A stretch of 64,000 nt of DNA, taken from contig NZ_UGNW01000001.1 of assembly GCF_900452515.1 (NCBI RefSeq), positions 2,170,001 to 2,234,000 on the forward strand, in the 5' to 3' direction. The notes below the pieces were generated by a model. It was not told the DNA's origin and searched no databases. It saw only the letters and a program-made list of their open reading frames with translations. Shown here piece after piece: positions 16,895 through 26,784 of the stretch (position 1 is its first letter; every line of letters begins with the position of its first letter). This DNA is from Legionella birminghamensis (GTDB lineage: Bacteria > Pseudomonadota > Gammaproteobacteria > Legionellales > Legionellaceae). Made by a program: the position numbers and the translations under genes.

Positions 16895-18680
16895 GCGATA
16901 TCTCCTGCTTTTTAAACGGCTGATAGTTATATCCATCTTCTTTGACAGACCATTTGAAAAACTCAATATAATTTAAACGAAGGCCATGTATCAAAGCACC
17001 CATAAGGCATAGAACAAAATTTAATGTCTGGCCGAGCACTAAAACCAGCCCAGCCAGCAACCAGCTGGATTCTGCAATATGCGATGCCATGGTATTAAAA
17101 GTCAGGGCCAGGGAAGCACCTGCGAGCCCTAATGCAAACAGGCGCAGGTAACTAAGAATGTCCCCAAACAGGGAGGGCAACTCCATTAAGGCTGCTAAGC
17201 CGTGGAATCCTCTAAGCATCAATGATTTAAAGCCCTTCACCGGCTCGTTCGAAGCAAAAAACAGCATTATTATGAGGCTGATAATTAATAAGGAGATACC
17301 GCCCTTCGCAATCCCGTTATTATGGTTCATTAGACCGTATCCCCAGACTAAGGCCGCAATAATGAATAGTATTATGCCAATTGCCTTGATTCGTTCGCTG
17401 ACATCCTGGGCAAACCAGGCACGCATGCCGCTTGCAATGCAGATGTGAAGACAGCCGATTACAATCACCAGAGTCATCATCGATTTAAAATTTTGAATAT
17501 CTATAATTTTTAACCGGGCCAGCAGGCTGCCAGCTTTCGGTTCAAGGCCCCAGTAACTACCCAGAAGTACACCATAAATGATCGAAAAAATACAAATCGT
17601 AAGCAATAAAGGTCTTAACCAGGCCAATGAGTTTCGTTTACCCAGGTTTTTCCAACTAAACAGGGTTAATACTGCGAGAATGATTCCATAGCCTGCATCT
17701 GCCAGTATCATTGCAAAAAATACTGAGAATGAGAAAAAAACCATAACAGAGGGATCCAGGCTATGGTAACCTGGTGTTTGGTAAAAATTTACCAGCTTTT
17801 GCCCGCCGTCCATCCAGGAATAAGTCTCCAATAGCGTAGGCGGTAACTCCCCTGCCTTTGGATCTTCTATCGTCAGCCCCAGTTTCTCTGCCTTGCAGAA
17901 TGAGCACATCGCATCAATTTGAGATTGCGGCACCCATCCCTGTAACAGAAAGAAATTATGATTATCACTGACTTTTTCCAGAGCATTATTAAATTGACTG
18001 CGATCGGTAAATCGCGCAATCTCCTGTGACAATAAAAAGCGATAGCGCGTCAGATTCCGGCGTTCATCAACCAGCTCATCAATCTGTTCATTGACTGCTT
18101 CCAATTCACTGTATAAACCATTTAATGGGATGGCCCCGGTATGAATACGCCGGGAACAGAAAGCCTCACCCTGGGGTTCTTCCCGCGCGAGTATAACAAG
18201 AAATATAAAGCGATTATTGCGATAGACTTCCTGAACCACCTTATCATTGGGTATCATTGCAGCTTCCTTGTAGGAGAGCTTATAAAACCATAATTTGATA
18301 CCGGCAAGCCCTGTCTTCTCAGGTAGTTGAAAATTGCCCCACTCCGATAACTGGTGAATCCGGCTCATTAGAAAATCCCGTTTATCGACGTACTCCTTCA
18401 TTTGTTTTTGATTGCTTAAAATGCATTTAACAATTTCATCTGGATTAAACTGTTTCCATTGCAAACGCTGGCGTCCTTGCTCCGGTGAATCTTTGAGGTA
18501 ACGCAGTGCGCTGTTAATTTCCTCCAGTAGACTGGTTGAAATGCGGGTTAAAGCGGATTTGTCCTGTGGTTTAAGAGAAATTAAATGCATACAGCCTAAT
18601 GCCTGTAATTTATCTATTACCTGATTTTTATTGCGGTTGCTGGCTAAGACGGTTAATTTTTTAAAGGAAACAATGCTCAT
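16887..18680 (-). CDS. atpI: V/A-type ATP synthase subunit I (membrane stator, a-subunit)
   Basis: 597 aa. Residues 1 to about 310 are a soluble cytoplasmic arm with coiled-coil segments. The rest holds about seven or eight membrane helices (SVMVFFSFSVFFAMILADAG onward), ending near GLRLNYIEFFKW, the V-type motif. The segment LRLFALGLAGASLALTFN contains the helix with the stator Arg that faces the K-ring Glu. Its ATG overlaps the subunit D stop (ATGA). It is a complete subunit of the length usual in chlamydiae and spirochaetes. Confidence 0.93.
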   Translation of the reverse strand: MSIVSFKKLTVLASNRNKNQVIDKLQALGCMHLISLKPQDKSALTRISTSLLEEINSALRYLKDSPEQGRQRLQWKQFNPDEIVKCILSNQKQMKEYVDKRDFLMSRIHQLSEWGNFQLPEKTGLAGIKLWFYKLSYKEAAMIPNDKVVQEVYRNNRFIFLVILAREEPQGEAFCSRRIHTGAIPLNGLYSELEAVNEQIDELVDERRNLTRYRFLLSQEIARFTDRSQFNNALEKVSDNHNFFLLQGWVPQSQIDAMCSFCKAEKLGLTIEDPKAGELPPTLLETYSWMDGGQKLVNFYQTPGYHSLDPSVMVFFSFSVFFAMILADAGYGIILAVLTLFSWKNLGKRNSLAWLRPLLLTICIFSIIYGVLLGSYWGLEPKAGSLLARLKIIDIQNFKSMMTLVIVIGCLHICIASGMRAWFAQDVSERIKAIGIILFIIAALVWGYGLMNHNNGIAKGGISLLIISLIIMLFFASNEPVKGFKSLMLRGFHGLAALMELPSLFGDILSYLRLFALGLAGASLALTFNTMASHIAESSWLLAGLVLVLGQTLNFVLCLMGALIHGLRLNYIEFFKWSVKEDGYNYQPFKKQEISHE

Positions 18681-19273
18681 GATACCGGCCTTTTCCTTTT
18701 AGCTATCTTTGAACTGACTACTCCAGCCCGCTCATTATCGGACAGAAAAATCTGTATCAGACGGATTTGCTTTAAAGCCTCAGGAATTAATACTTTTTCA
18801 AATAAATTTTTTCGCTGTGTCACTGTTTTAATTTCCCCGGCTAAAATTTCCTGCGCTGATAATAAAAGTTTTATTTGCAGTCCAAGCTCGACAAGCGCTC
18901 TAATTAAGGCGATCGCTGTTTCAAACCAATGAGGCGTATTCAGGTAGGCATACTCTTTGATGTTAAACTCTACAGAGCCGAACACTGGTACTTTTGCGCC
19001 GACAATATTTTCTTCATGAACATTGATGCTTTGTATGCTAATCAACCGTCCAAGCTGTGGAAGCATCGCGGAGGCCATGGGCAAATCATTTTGTATTGTT
19101 TCTTTTATTCGCAGTTCTTCTGCTTGTACATGCTTTATCTGCTCATCCAGCTGGACCCGAACTGATAATAACTTTTTTCTTTTTAACTCGAGTGAAGGCA
19201 GATAGCGCTCATAATTTTTTAAATTCTTTTGTTGAAGACTCAATGCGCTTTTATTCAATTTGACTTGCGTCAT
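18677..19273 (-). CDS. atpD: V/A-type ATP synthase subunit D (central rotor)
   Basis: 198 aa from the ATG at 19273, which follows a good GGGAGAAA ribosome site. It opens VKLNKSALSLQQKNLKNYERYLPSLELKRKKLL, the classical start of V-type subunit D, whose two long helices form the rotor shaft. The C-terminal helix (EALKQIRLIQIFLSDNERAGVVSSKIAKRK) is also typical. It overlaps the 3' end of subunit B by 23 bases. No subunit F gene follows, as in the reduced chlamydial type. Confidence 0.92.
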   Translation of the reverse strand: MTQVKLNKSALSLQQKNLKNYERYLPSLELKRKKLLSVRVQLDEQIKHVQAEELRIKETIQNDLPMASAMLPQLGRLISIQSINVHEENIVGAKVPVFGSVEFNIKEYAYLNTPHWFETAIALIRALVELGLQIKLLLSAQEILAGEIKTVTQRKNLFEKVLIPEALKQIRLIQIFLSDNERAGVVSSKIAKRKRPVS

Positions 19274-20624
19274 CTTTTTCTCCCGGCACCTGAACATTAA
19301 AATATTTAGCGATTAATTCTTGTTTAATTAACAATTCATTTTCATGGAAACACTCAGCCAATGTTTTCCAACTCAAATCCAGTGCCTTTTCCAAAGACAA
19401 AGACACTTTGATATTCATAAAGCGATCGCGAAAAAGCTGGCCGAATTTTAGTAAGCGCTCGTCATATTCAGTAATTTCGAATGCCATGGCCTGTTTCTGC
19501 TCAGCTTCGCAGGCGGCCGAAAAAAAACGAATCATGGTATTCATGATTTGCCCATGGTCATCACGTGTCTGCTTGCCAATCACATGTTGCTTTAGCCGCG
19601 ACAGCGAACCGAATGGATCAATTGTTCCGGAATGTAAATAAAGCTGACCTTCAGTAATGTAGCCAGTGTTATCAGGAACTGGATGGGTTACATCATTACC
19701 CGGCATGGTAGTTACTGATAGAATAGTTACTGAACCAGCTCCCTGGAAGTCGCAGGCTTTTTCATATCGTCTTGCCAATTGAGAATATAAATCGCCCATG
19801 TATCCGCGATTCGAAGGGATACGCTCCATAGCAATCCCCACCTCTTTCAGGGCATCAGCAAAGGCAGTCATATCCGTTAGCAAAACCAGCACCCGCTTAC
19901 CTTCCTCAACTGCCATTTTTTCTGCAACTGCCAATGCCATGTCCGGAACCAGCAATCGCTCTAGAATCGGATCTGAGGCCTGGTTGACGAACATTACCGT
20001 GCGCGCTATTGAGCCATGATCTTCAAATGTTTTACGAAAGGCATAATAATCATCAAACAATAAACCCATTCCGCCAAAAATAATCATGTCGGCATCGGCC
20101 TGAATGGCAATTTTCGCCAATAATTCATTATAGGGCTCACCGGCAATAGAGAAGATGGGTATTTTCTGGCTTTCCACAAGGCAATTGAACACATCAATCA
20201 TGGGGATATTGGTACGGATCATTTTCGATGCAAGGATCCGGCGGGTGGGGTTCACTGTTGGCGTGCGAATAGGTGTTTTATCTTCCTGTTCAAGCGTAGG
20301 GCCATCATCAATAGGCTTTCCAACCCCATTAAACACCCGTCCCAATATATCAGGCGTATAGCTGACCCTCATTGAATGTCCCAATAAACTCACAGAGGAA
20401 TCTGTTGATAAACCTTTGGTGCTTCCAAATACCTGCAAGCTCGCAACATCCTGCTGCAAACTGATAATCTGTGCCAATAGTGTCATGCCTGAGGGAGTAT
20501 GAATCAGCGCCAGATCATCTAGTCTGGGCACAGGAACAGAGTGGCTGCCAGGGGTCAGCGGTATAGCAATTTTAAGAATATCCCCTGTTATTTCCCTAAT
20601 ATTCCTATAATGGATTATTCCCAT
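19251..20624 (-). CDS. atpB: V/A-type ATP synthase regulatory subunit B
   Basis: 457 aa from the ATG at 20624, preceded by GAGAGATAG. A longer frame upstream would run into the PHB depolymerase gene. The non-catalytic nucleotide-binding subunit lacks a true P-loop: SIAGEPYNELLAKIAIQ replaces it, as expected for B. Other family stretches are LGRVFNGVGKPIDDGP, FVNQASDPILERLLVPDMAL, VLVLLTDMTAFADALKEV and PSNRGYMGDLYSQLARRYE. It is the first ATPase gene in the transcript, 13 bases after the phaZ stop, so it is probably read from the same or an internal promoter. Confidence 0.95.
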   Translation of the reverse strand: MGIIHYRNIREITGDILKIAIPLTPGSHSVPVPRLDDLALIHTPSGMTLLAQIISLQQDVASLQVFGSTKGLSTDSSVSLLGHSMRVSYTPDILGRVFNGVGKPIDDGPTLEQEDKTPIRTPTVNPTRRILASKMIRTNIPMIDVFNCLVESQKIPIFSIAGEPYNELLAKIAIQADADMIIFGGMGLLFDDYYAFRKTFEDHGSIARTVMFVNQASDPILERLLVPDMALAVAEKMAVEEGKRVLVLLTDMTAFADALKEVGIAMERIPSNRGYMGDLYSQLARRYEKACDFQGAGSVTILSVTTMPGNDVTHPVPDNTGYITEGQLYLHSGTIDPFGSLSRLKQHVIGKQTRDDHGQIMNTMIRFFSAACEAEQKQAMAFEITEYDERLLKFGQLFRDRFMNIKVSLSLEKALDLSWKTLAECFHENELLIKQELIAKYFNVQVPGEKDDASQIE

Positions 20625-20637
20625 GTCTATCTCTCGA

Positions 20638-21993
20638 TTATTTCCGTCCGATTGTCTTTTTATCATCTGATACAGCACAGCAATGGGAACTTAAAAAATC
20701 CTGTATTACGGGAATAATTGTGTTACGAAATTTACTGCCATTAAATAGCCCATAATGACCTACTTCTGGAGCCAGATAGTATTTTTTCATAGCCTCTGGA
20801 AGATTTTTACATAATTTAATCACTGATTTGGTTTGACCCAAGCCAGTAATATCATCGCGTTCGCCTTCAATAACCAAAATGGAGGTTTTTTTAATATCCT
20901 GCAAACGTATATCCTTTCCTCTTGATTTATATCGGCCTCTAGCCAGTAAATGTTCCTGAAAAACGGTATAAATGGTTTGCATATAAAACTCGGCGGTTAA
21001 ATCCATTGTCGAGAAATACTCCAGATAAAACTGTATGGTTTTAAGTGCCTTGTCTTTCTGATTTGCACCATAATTGTGAATTGCGCTTAAAAGAGATTCG
21101 ATGTGCCTTTGCATGTTCATGCTCATAAAACCGGAGAGCTGCATGAAACCTGGATAAACCAGTCTCATGGCGCCAGGGAAATGACCCGGTACCATGGAAA
21201 TTACATTTTGCTGAAACCAGTCATCCCCTCTTGATACCGCCAGACGATTCACCGCGGTAGGCGATTGATTCGTATCTATCGGCCCGCCCAGTAGTATTGC
21301 GCATCGGGGAAGGTGGGGGTCATTATCAGTAGACATTAAGGCTATTGCAGCCAAAACTGGCACGGTGGGCTGGCAAACCGCCATTACTGAGATATCCGGG
21401 CCCAGTTGTTTAAAATAGGAAATAATATAATCTATAAAATCGTTTAAATCGAAGGCACCTTCCTTCAAAGGGACATCCCGGGCATTCTTCCAATCAGTGA
21501 TGTAAACATCGTAAAACGGCAATAGGCCTTTTACAGTATCCCTCAGCAATGTCGCATAATGGCCTGACATAGGGGCTACCAGAAGCATCTTCGGAAAAGC
21601 ACTATTGTCAATATCCCGTTTCCTGAAATGAATGAGATTGCAGAAACTTTTCTCATCGATAATTTCTTCAAAAATATCGTGGTAGTCCTCTCCAATCTGC
21701 ACTTCCTTGATATCAAATTTAGGCTTCTCATAGATATTTGTAATCATATGATAAACATAGAAACTTCCGGCTAACTCTCGATATGTTTTTACCGAGGTCT
21801 GCATAAACTGACTGATTGTATCAGTCTGCTCCTTCGATAAATAAGGGAGGGTTACTGGCAGGTCCAGTGTATTGGCTATTCTTTGGCATCGTTTGGATAA
21901 GGTCAGACTGTAATCGGATATGGGTTGCATAACTCTCATAGCCCAGTCATAAACGTTATACAGCGAGCGATTGTCTAGGGGATTGAACAACAT
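20638..21993 (-). CDS. phaZ: Intracellular polyhydroxybutyrate depolymerase
   Basis: 451 aa alpha/beta hydrolase without a signal peptide. The nucleophile motif VCQPTVP puts a Cys (Cys207) where lipases have Ser, the hallmark of intracellular PhaZ enzymes, which degrade native PHB granules. The expected Asp and His are visible in EGERDDITGLG and EVGHYGLFNG. N-terminal WAMRVMQPISDYSL and the segment GHYATLLRDTVKGLLP followed by YDVYITDWKNARDVP are also typical. The ribosome site AAGGAA precedes the ATG. It sits directly upstream of the V-ATPase operon. PHB is a known storage compound of Legionella. Confidence 0.92.
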   Translation of the reverse strand: MLFNPLDNRSLYNVYDWAMRVMQPISDYSLTLSKRCQRIANTLDLPVTLPYLSKEQTDTISQFMQTSVKTYRELAGSFYVYHMITNIYEKPKFDIKEVQIGEDYHDIFEEIIDEKSFCNLIHFRKRDIDNSAFPKMLLVAPMSGHYATLLRDTVKGLLPFYDVYITDWKNARDVPLKEGAFDLNDFIDYIISYFKQLGPDISVMAVCQPTVPVLAAIALMSTDNDPHLPRCAILLGGPIDTNQSPTAVNRLAVSRGDDWFQQNVISMVPGHFPGAMRLVYPGFMQLSGFMSMNMQRHIESLLSAIHNYGANQKDKALKTIQFYLEYFSTMDLTAEFYMQTIYTVFQEHLLARGRYKSRGKDIRLQDIKKTSILVIEGERDDITGLGQTKSVIKLCKNLPEAMKKYYLAPEVGHYGLFNGSKFRNTIIPVIQDFLSSHCCAVSDDKKTIGRK

Positions 21994-22055
21994 AGGAAAT
22001 TCCTTTTAATTTTCAAATGTGTCCTGCTGTATGCTTAGTATAGTCGAAACCACAC

Positions 22056-23609
22056 TTATATTTTTTTATTTTTTTCCTTATAAAATGCAATAAAATCATC
22101 AACAGCAAGGGCTTTTGAAAATAGCCAGCCCTGGCCGTATTCTACTTTTTTTGCAATCAGACAATCGGCCTGGGCAGTTTCTTCAACCCCTTCGGCGACA
22201 ATTTTAAGATTTAAGGCTTTCGCCATATCAATAATATGAGGGGTTACACTGCTGGTCACTGAGTCCGTACTGATTGTTTCAGTGAATGACTTGTCAATTT
22301 TTAATATATCCAGTTCCAGATTTTGCAGGAAAGACAGGCTGGAATAGCCAGTACCAAAATCATCAATCGCGACTATATAACCTAACTCCCTTGCTTTTTT
22401 TATCGTTTCCCTGGTGCTGGCAAGCTCTAAAAAAGCCCGTTCGGTAATCTCCAACCAGATCTGACTGTTTAAAATAAATGTAGTTGCCAGTTTGGCCTCA
22501 AGCACCTTTAAAATCTGCCCTTTGTGAATATCATTAGCACTTAAATTGATGGAGACGTGTAACTCCCGATCAACGGCCAGCAGCTTACCCAGATCGGCAA
22601 TTACCATATCAATAACCATTTCGGTAATTTGCGAGATTAAGCCGTGTTTTTCTGCTACGGGGATAAATACATCAGGGGAAAAGGACTCATTATTCGGACG
22701 GTTCCATCGAATCAGTGTTTCGGCCCCTACACATTGGCCAGTTTTTAAATCAACAATTGGCTGGTAACAGAGTGTCAGCTTTTTATTCCTTATTGCAGCC
22801 GCCAGTTCTCCCGCTATCGAAAGACGGTGCTGTGAAAAGTAGATAACCAGTCCAATAATAAAAACTGATATTCCAAGAGCCAGCGGCAACAATAAACCTA
22901 ACTCTTTTCTCAACTCTGTATATAACACTTCACGCGATTCGACTGCAGTCGCTACTAAACCGGACTCGCTTTGGCTGGACGCGATAATTTTATCATCAAC
23001 CTGCTGATGATCATTTATATATTGATTGACCAGTTTCATATCCGGTTGATTTTGTTCCGCAATCAACTGCCCTTTCTGCGTGGTCAAGGCTATCTGTATC
23101 GAAGGATCAACCAGGATGTCTACAAAATGAAAAGGGTCGACGAGAATGTAATAATTGTCGTATTGAAACGCAATAAGCAGTTTATTATTTCTGAGTAATG
23201 ATTTTACATTAAAAGAGGCGCCAAAACCGCGGGGGGTAATTAAATCCGGTGTAAACTGTGAAACATTACTTTTTACAGATCCCCAGATCGTACATTTCAA
23301 AAACCCTTTCTCAAAAAATCCGATTTCCACCGCCATACTGTTATCAATCGCAATTTTACGCATGGCATTAAGGTGTGCCGGAGAACAGGCATCTGTGTTT
23401 TTGATTTCTCCCAACTCATATAAAGCCTTTCTCGCGGCTGCAGCCGTATTCTCAGCTCGTTCAATCACTTCATCTGAGATATTGGACAAATGAGTTTTTT
23501 CAGTATTGATTGCACGTTCTATTGAAAGGTACATGACAATGAGAGTTGGGATCACTGCACCAGCAATTGCCAGTAAAACGGCGACTATGATTAATTTTAT
23601 GCGTTCCAA
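22056..23609 (-). CDS. CSS-motif/EAL cyclic di-GMP phosphodiesterase
   Basis: 517 aa from a TTG start, supported by AAGGGA six or seven bases upstream. An N-terminal membrane helix (residues 6-28) is followed by a periplasmic CSS-type sensor with paired cysteines (NTDACSPAHLNAM, FFEKGFLKCTIWGS). A second helix lies near 240-260 (LLLPLALGISVFIIGLVIYF), followed by an EAL domain. Catalytic motifs are complete: GAETLIRW (Glu of EAL), INLSANDI, WLEITERAF, AIDDFGTGYSSL, ILKIDKSF, IVAEGVEE. It should hydrolyse cyclic di-GMP in response to a redox or periplasmic signal. CSS domains in E. coli PdeC-type enzymes respond to disulfide state. Confidence 0.9.
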   Translation of the reverse strand: MERIKLIIVAVLLAIAGAVIPTLIVMYLSIERAINTEKTHLSNISDEVIERAENTAAAARKALYELGEIKNTDACSPAHLNAMRKIAIDNSMAVEIGFFEKGFLKCTIWGSVKSNVSQFTPDLITPRGFGASFNVKSLLRNNKLLIAFQYDNYYILVDPFHFVDILVDPSIQIALTTQKGQLIAEQNQPDMKLVNQYINDHQQVDDKIIASSQSESGLVATAVESREVLYTELRKELGLLLPLALGISVFIIGLVIYFSQHRLSIAGELAAAIRNKKLTLCYQPIVDLKTGQCVGAETLIRWNRPNNESFSPDVFIPVAEKHGLISQITEMVIDMVIADLGKLLAVDRELHVSINLSANDIHKGQILKVLEAKLATTFILNSQIWLEITERAFLELASTRETIKKARELGYIVAIDDFGTGYSSLSFLQNLELDILKIDKSFTETISTDSVTSSVTPHIIDMAKALNLKIVAEGVEETAQADCLIAKKVEYGQGWLFSKALAVDDFIAFYKEKNKKI

Positions 23610-23632
23610 AGCAGTCCCTTGTGTGATTTCCT

Positions 23633-23662
23633 GGATCCCGCGTATAAAACGCGGGAAGTCGG
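23633..23662. repeat. Solitary degenerate REP-like hairpin
   Basis: GATCCCGCG(TATAAAA)CGCGGGAAGTCGG resembles the solitary end hairpin near 4355 and lies in the 83-base gap between the RND permease stop and the EAL gene start. A 7-bp stem could weakly terminate the efflux transcript, but there is no T-run. Confidence 0.5.
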
Positions 23663-23692
23663 CTTGTGATAATAATTATTCAACGCCGCCCA

Positions 23693-26600
23693 CTATCCCG
23701 GCGATTTTATGTCCTGTATGCGATATAAAATGCAGTAAAAAGCAGGTACTAGAAACATTGTTATCACTGTTCCCACTGTTAGCCCAAACATAATTGTTAC
23801 CGCCAGTGACACCCAAAAAACGTCCTGGAGCAAAGGGATTACGCCTAAAATTGTTGTCACAGCCGCATTGACGACCGGAGACAAACGACTGACGCCCGCC
23901 GAAATGACGGCCTGATAAGGTTTCATTCCCTCTGCCAGATTGATATTAATCTGATCAAGTAAAACAATAGAATTTTTAATCATCATCCCGGATAAGCTCA
24001 TCGCTCCCAATAAGGCGATAAATCCAAAAGGCACTCCAGTCATTAATAACCCTGCAGTGACCCCAATCATTGCAAAGGGAATAACAGCAATGATAATTAA
24101 AGGTGGACGATAGGCATTAAATAACATCACAATGATCATAAGCATGATTATAACGGCTGGAAACAAACCAGGTTTCAGTGCATCAGCAGATTCCTTACTG
24201 CTTTTGTATTCACCATCCCATGTGAGTGTGTACCCTGGAGGCAGTTTAATTTTTTCAAACTGGGGTAAAACACTGTTTCTCAACGTGCTTGCCGTAACCT
24301 TATAAGGGGAGCACTGTACCGTAATAGCTCGCTTGCGATCCCATCGCCAAATGATGGGATCAGTCCAGGATAATTCAATACCGTCAATGACCTGGGCCAC
24401 CGGGATTGTTTTAGTACTCAGGGCAGTGCTGACTTGCTGGGTGGGAAGATCAACCGCAGCACGTTCACGCTCTGCCTGAGGTTGACGCAGAATAATTGGA
24501 ATCAAATTATCCTCTTCTCTGTAAAGCCCGATGGGTATGCCATCACTTGCCCTTCGCAAAGCCTGTGCCAAATCCAGACGCGAAATACCTGCCCATCGTG
24601 CGCGCTCCTGCTGATAATCAGGTACCATTTGCAATACCCGTTCACGCCAATCGGTTCTAACATCGATGGCGTAGGGACTTGCTTTCAATATTGCCGCGGC
24701 CTGCTCGGCAAGGTCACGCAATACGGCAGGATCGGCATTAGCCGGACCGCTGAAACGCGCCGCAATTTTCCAGTTATTAAATGCGCCAACGGCATATTTT
24801 CTTACACGGACTAAGGACTGGGGAAAATTCGTTTTATTCCATGCGGGTAATTCAGCCACCAGGCGATCTACTTCCTGCAAATTTTTAACATTCACAATGA
24901 CTTGTGCATAGGAAGGATAAGGAAATTCGGATTCCACTGGAAGATAAAAGCGGGGTGGACCTTGTCCGATAAAACTATTGACGCTCACTACCCCGGAATC
25001 GTCTAGCAGTTTTTTCTCGAGTTTTTTAACATCGGCAGCAACCTCCTGAATGCGTGTTCCCTCCGGCGCCCAGTAATCAATCATGACCTGAAAGCGCGAG
25101 GAATCAGGGAAATACATAATGGGTACAAAACGAAAGCCGATGATCGATAATAGGAGCAAGGCCATCATGGATGCTGCAAACGTTAAACGATATCGAACCG
25201 CAGTTTCAAGCAGCGAACGGTAGGCATTATAAAAACGGCTATTATATTGATCCTCCTGGTTAGCTGTTTCCGCTGGCTGAGGCATAAAGGAAATACAGAG
25301 CAGAGGGGTTACGGTTTGCGACAACACCCAACTCAGCAGGAGTGAAACCGCAATCACTGTAAACAGGCTGCCCGCATATTCTCCCGTATCATAAGTGGAG
25401 GCAAAAATGGGGTAAAATGCCATGCAGGCTACAACGGTTGCCCCCAGTAGCGGCCATGCTGATATGTCTGCCGCTTCGATCGCGGCAGTTTCCCGATCCA
25501 TCCCCTTCTTTAAACGGGTAATAAATCCATCCGCAACAACGATAGCATTATCAACCATCATGCCCATGGCAATGATCAACGCCCCTAATGAAACCCGCTG
25601 AAGATCAATGTGCAATATCTGCATGACAATGAATGTACCCAGAATTGCAAGAATAAGGCCGGACACTCCGATAATCATTCCTGCACTAAAGCCCATCGTA
25701 AAGGTTAATACAATTAAAACAATTACAACGGCTTCAAGCAGGTTGATTAAAAAAGCATTAATTGACTCAGCTACAATGTCTGACTGCCAGGAAATTTTGT
25801 GTATCTCAATGCCTCTGGGTAAACCAGCCTGAATTTCTTCAATGCGTTTATCGATTGCTTTTCCTACCTCCACAGCATTGACCCCGGGTAATGGAGCCAG
25901 TGCAATACCGATAGCGGGAAGACCAGAGTAGCGCATCAATTGTTGCGGGGGCTCAATATATTCTTCTTTTAACTGGGCAAAATCGCGAATGCGAATAATT
26001 TCATCGCTTTGCTTGTTTCCTTTTGTCTTTAACTCAGGAGTAATTGCCAAATCGCCAATCTCTTCCGCGTTGTCAAACTCTCCTGTCGGCGCAACACGTA
26101 AGCGTTGCTGTTGATAATCAACATAGCCCGCATCAACCACCTGGTTTTGTAATTTTAAAGTTCGCTCCAAATCGGCAATTGTGATACCCAACTGTGAAAA
26201 CTGTGTGTTGGAAATATCAAGATAAATACGTTTTTCCTGCACGCCCCAGAGGTCTACCCGGGCAACACCCGGTACAATACTTAATTCCTTCTGCAATGCT
26301 TTGGTATAATGTTCAAGTTCGGCATAACTGAAGCCGTCTGAACTGATTGCCAATAGAAATCCAAAGACATAACCATAGTCATCCCCAACTACAGGCATAC
26401 TAGCGCCAGGCGGCAGACTTCCCTGAACGTCCTTTAGTTTTTTTCTTAAAGTATCCCAGACCTGGGGCAGACGATCTGACCAATACTCATTTTTAATATT
26501 GACTTTAATAATGGAGAGTCCAGGCCTTGAGATAGAAGAAATATCCTTCACCTCCGACATTTCCTGAATTTTTTTCTCAAGGCAATCGGTCACTTCCAAC

Positions 26601-26782
26601 TCTACCTGTTCCGCATTGGCTCCTGGGTAATGAGTGGTGATAATGGCTGTTTTTACCGTAAACTCGGGATCCTCCAGCCGCCCCAGATTAAAGAAACAGA
26701 CAGTTCCGGTAATGGTTAGCAGGATTACCAGAAACCAGGCCACCTTTTTGCTTTTAACCGCACTATTAGCAAGCGAATTCAT
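23693..26782 (-). CDS. RND-family efflux permease
   Basis: 1029 aa with the RND layout: membrane helix 1 (VAWFLVILLTITGTVCFF), a large periplasmic loop, helices 2-7 (VVIVLIVLTFTMGFSAGMII onward), a second loop, and helices 8-12. The helix 4 motif GMMVDNAIVVADG carries the conserved proton-relay Asp. VRTDWRERVLQM and SGMMIKNSIVLLDQI are also typical. It would pump substrates with protons across the inner membrane, working with the upstream adaptor. No outer-membrane channel gene is adjacent, so a TolC encoded elsewhere is expected. The start lies two bases after the adaptor stop. The substrate is not deducible. Confidence 0.92.
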   Translation of the reverse strand: MNSLANSAVKSKKVAWFLVILLTITGTVCFFNLGRLEDPEFTVKTAIITTHYPGANAEQVELEVTDCLEKKIQEMSEVKDISSISRPGLSIIKVNIKNEYWSDRLPQVWDTLRKKLKDVQGSLPPGASMPVVGDDYGYVFGFLLAISSDGFSYAELEHYTKALQKELSIVPGVARVDLWGVQEKRIYLDISNTQFSQLGITIADLERTLKLQNQVVDAGYVDYQQQRLRVAPTGEFDNAEEIGDLAITPELKTKGNKQSDEIIRIRDFAQLKEEYIEPPQQLMRYSGLPAIGIALAPLPGVNAVEVGKAIDKRIEEIQAGLPRGIEIHKISWQSDIVAESINAFLINLLEAVVIVLIVLTFTMGFSAGMIIGVSGLILAILGTFIVMQILHIDLQRVSLGALIIAMGMMVDNAIVVADGFITRLKKGMDRETAAIEAADISAWPLLGATVVACMAFYPIFASTYDTGEYAGSLFTVIAVSLLLSWVLSQTVTPLLCISFMPQPAETANQEDQYNSRFYNAYRSLLETAVRYRLTFAASMMALLLLSIIGFRFVPIMYFPDSSRFQVMIDYWAPEGTRIQEVAADVKKLEKKLLDDSGVVSVNSFIGQGPPRFYLPVESEFPYPSYAQVIVNVKNLQEVDRLVAELPAWNKTNFPQSLVRVRKYAVGAFNNWKIAARFSGPANADPAVLRDLAEQAAAILKASPYAIDVRTDWRERVLQMVPDYQQERARWAGISRLDLAQALRRASDGIPIGLYREEDNLIPIILRQPQAERERAAVDLPTQQVSTALSTKTIPVAQVIDGIELSWTDPIIWRWDRKRAITVQCSPYKVTASTLRNSVLPQFEKIKLPPGYTLTWDGEYKSSKESADALKPGLFPAVIIMLMIIVMLFNAYRPPLIIIAVIPFAMIGVTAGLLMTGVPFGFIALLGAMSLSGMMIKNSIVLLDQININLAEGMKPYQAVISAGVSRLSPVVNAAVTTILGVIPLLQDVFWVSLAVTIMFGLTVGTVITMFLVPAFYCILYRIQDIKSPG

Positions 26783-26784
26783 TC

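Noticed and set aside
16895-16966. 24 extra N-terminal residues for the K subunit
   Set aside because: They overlap the subunit I reading frame and are charged, unlike any proteolipid N-terminus. The ATG at 16894 starts the first membrane hairpin properly.
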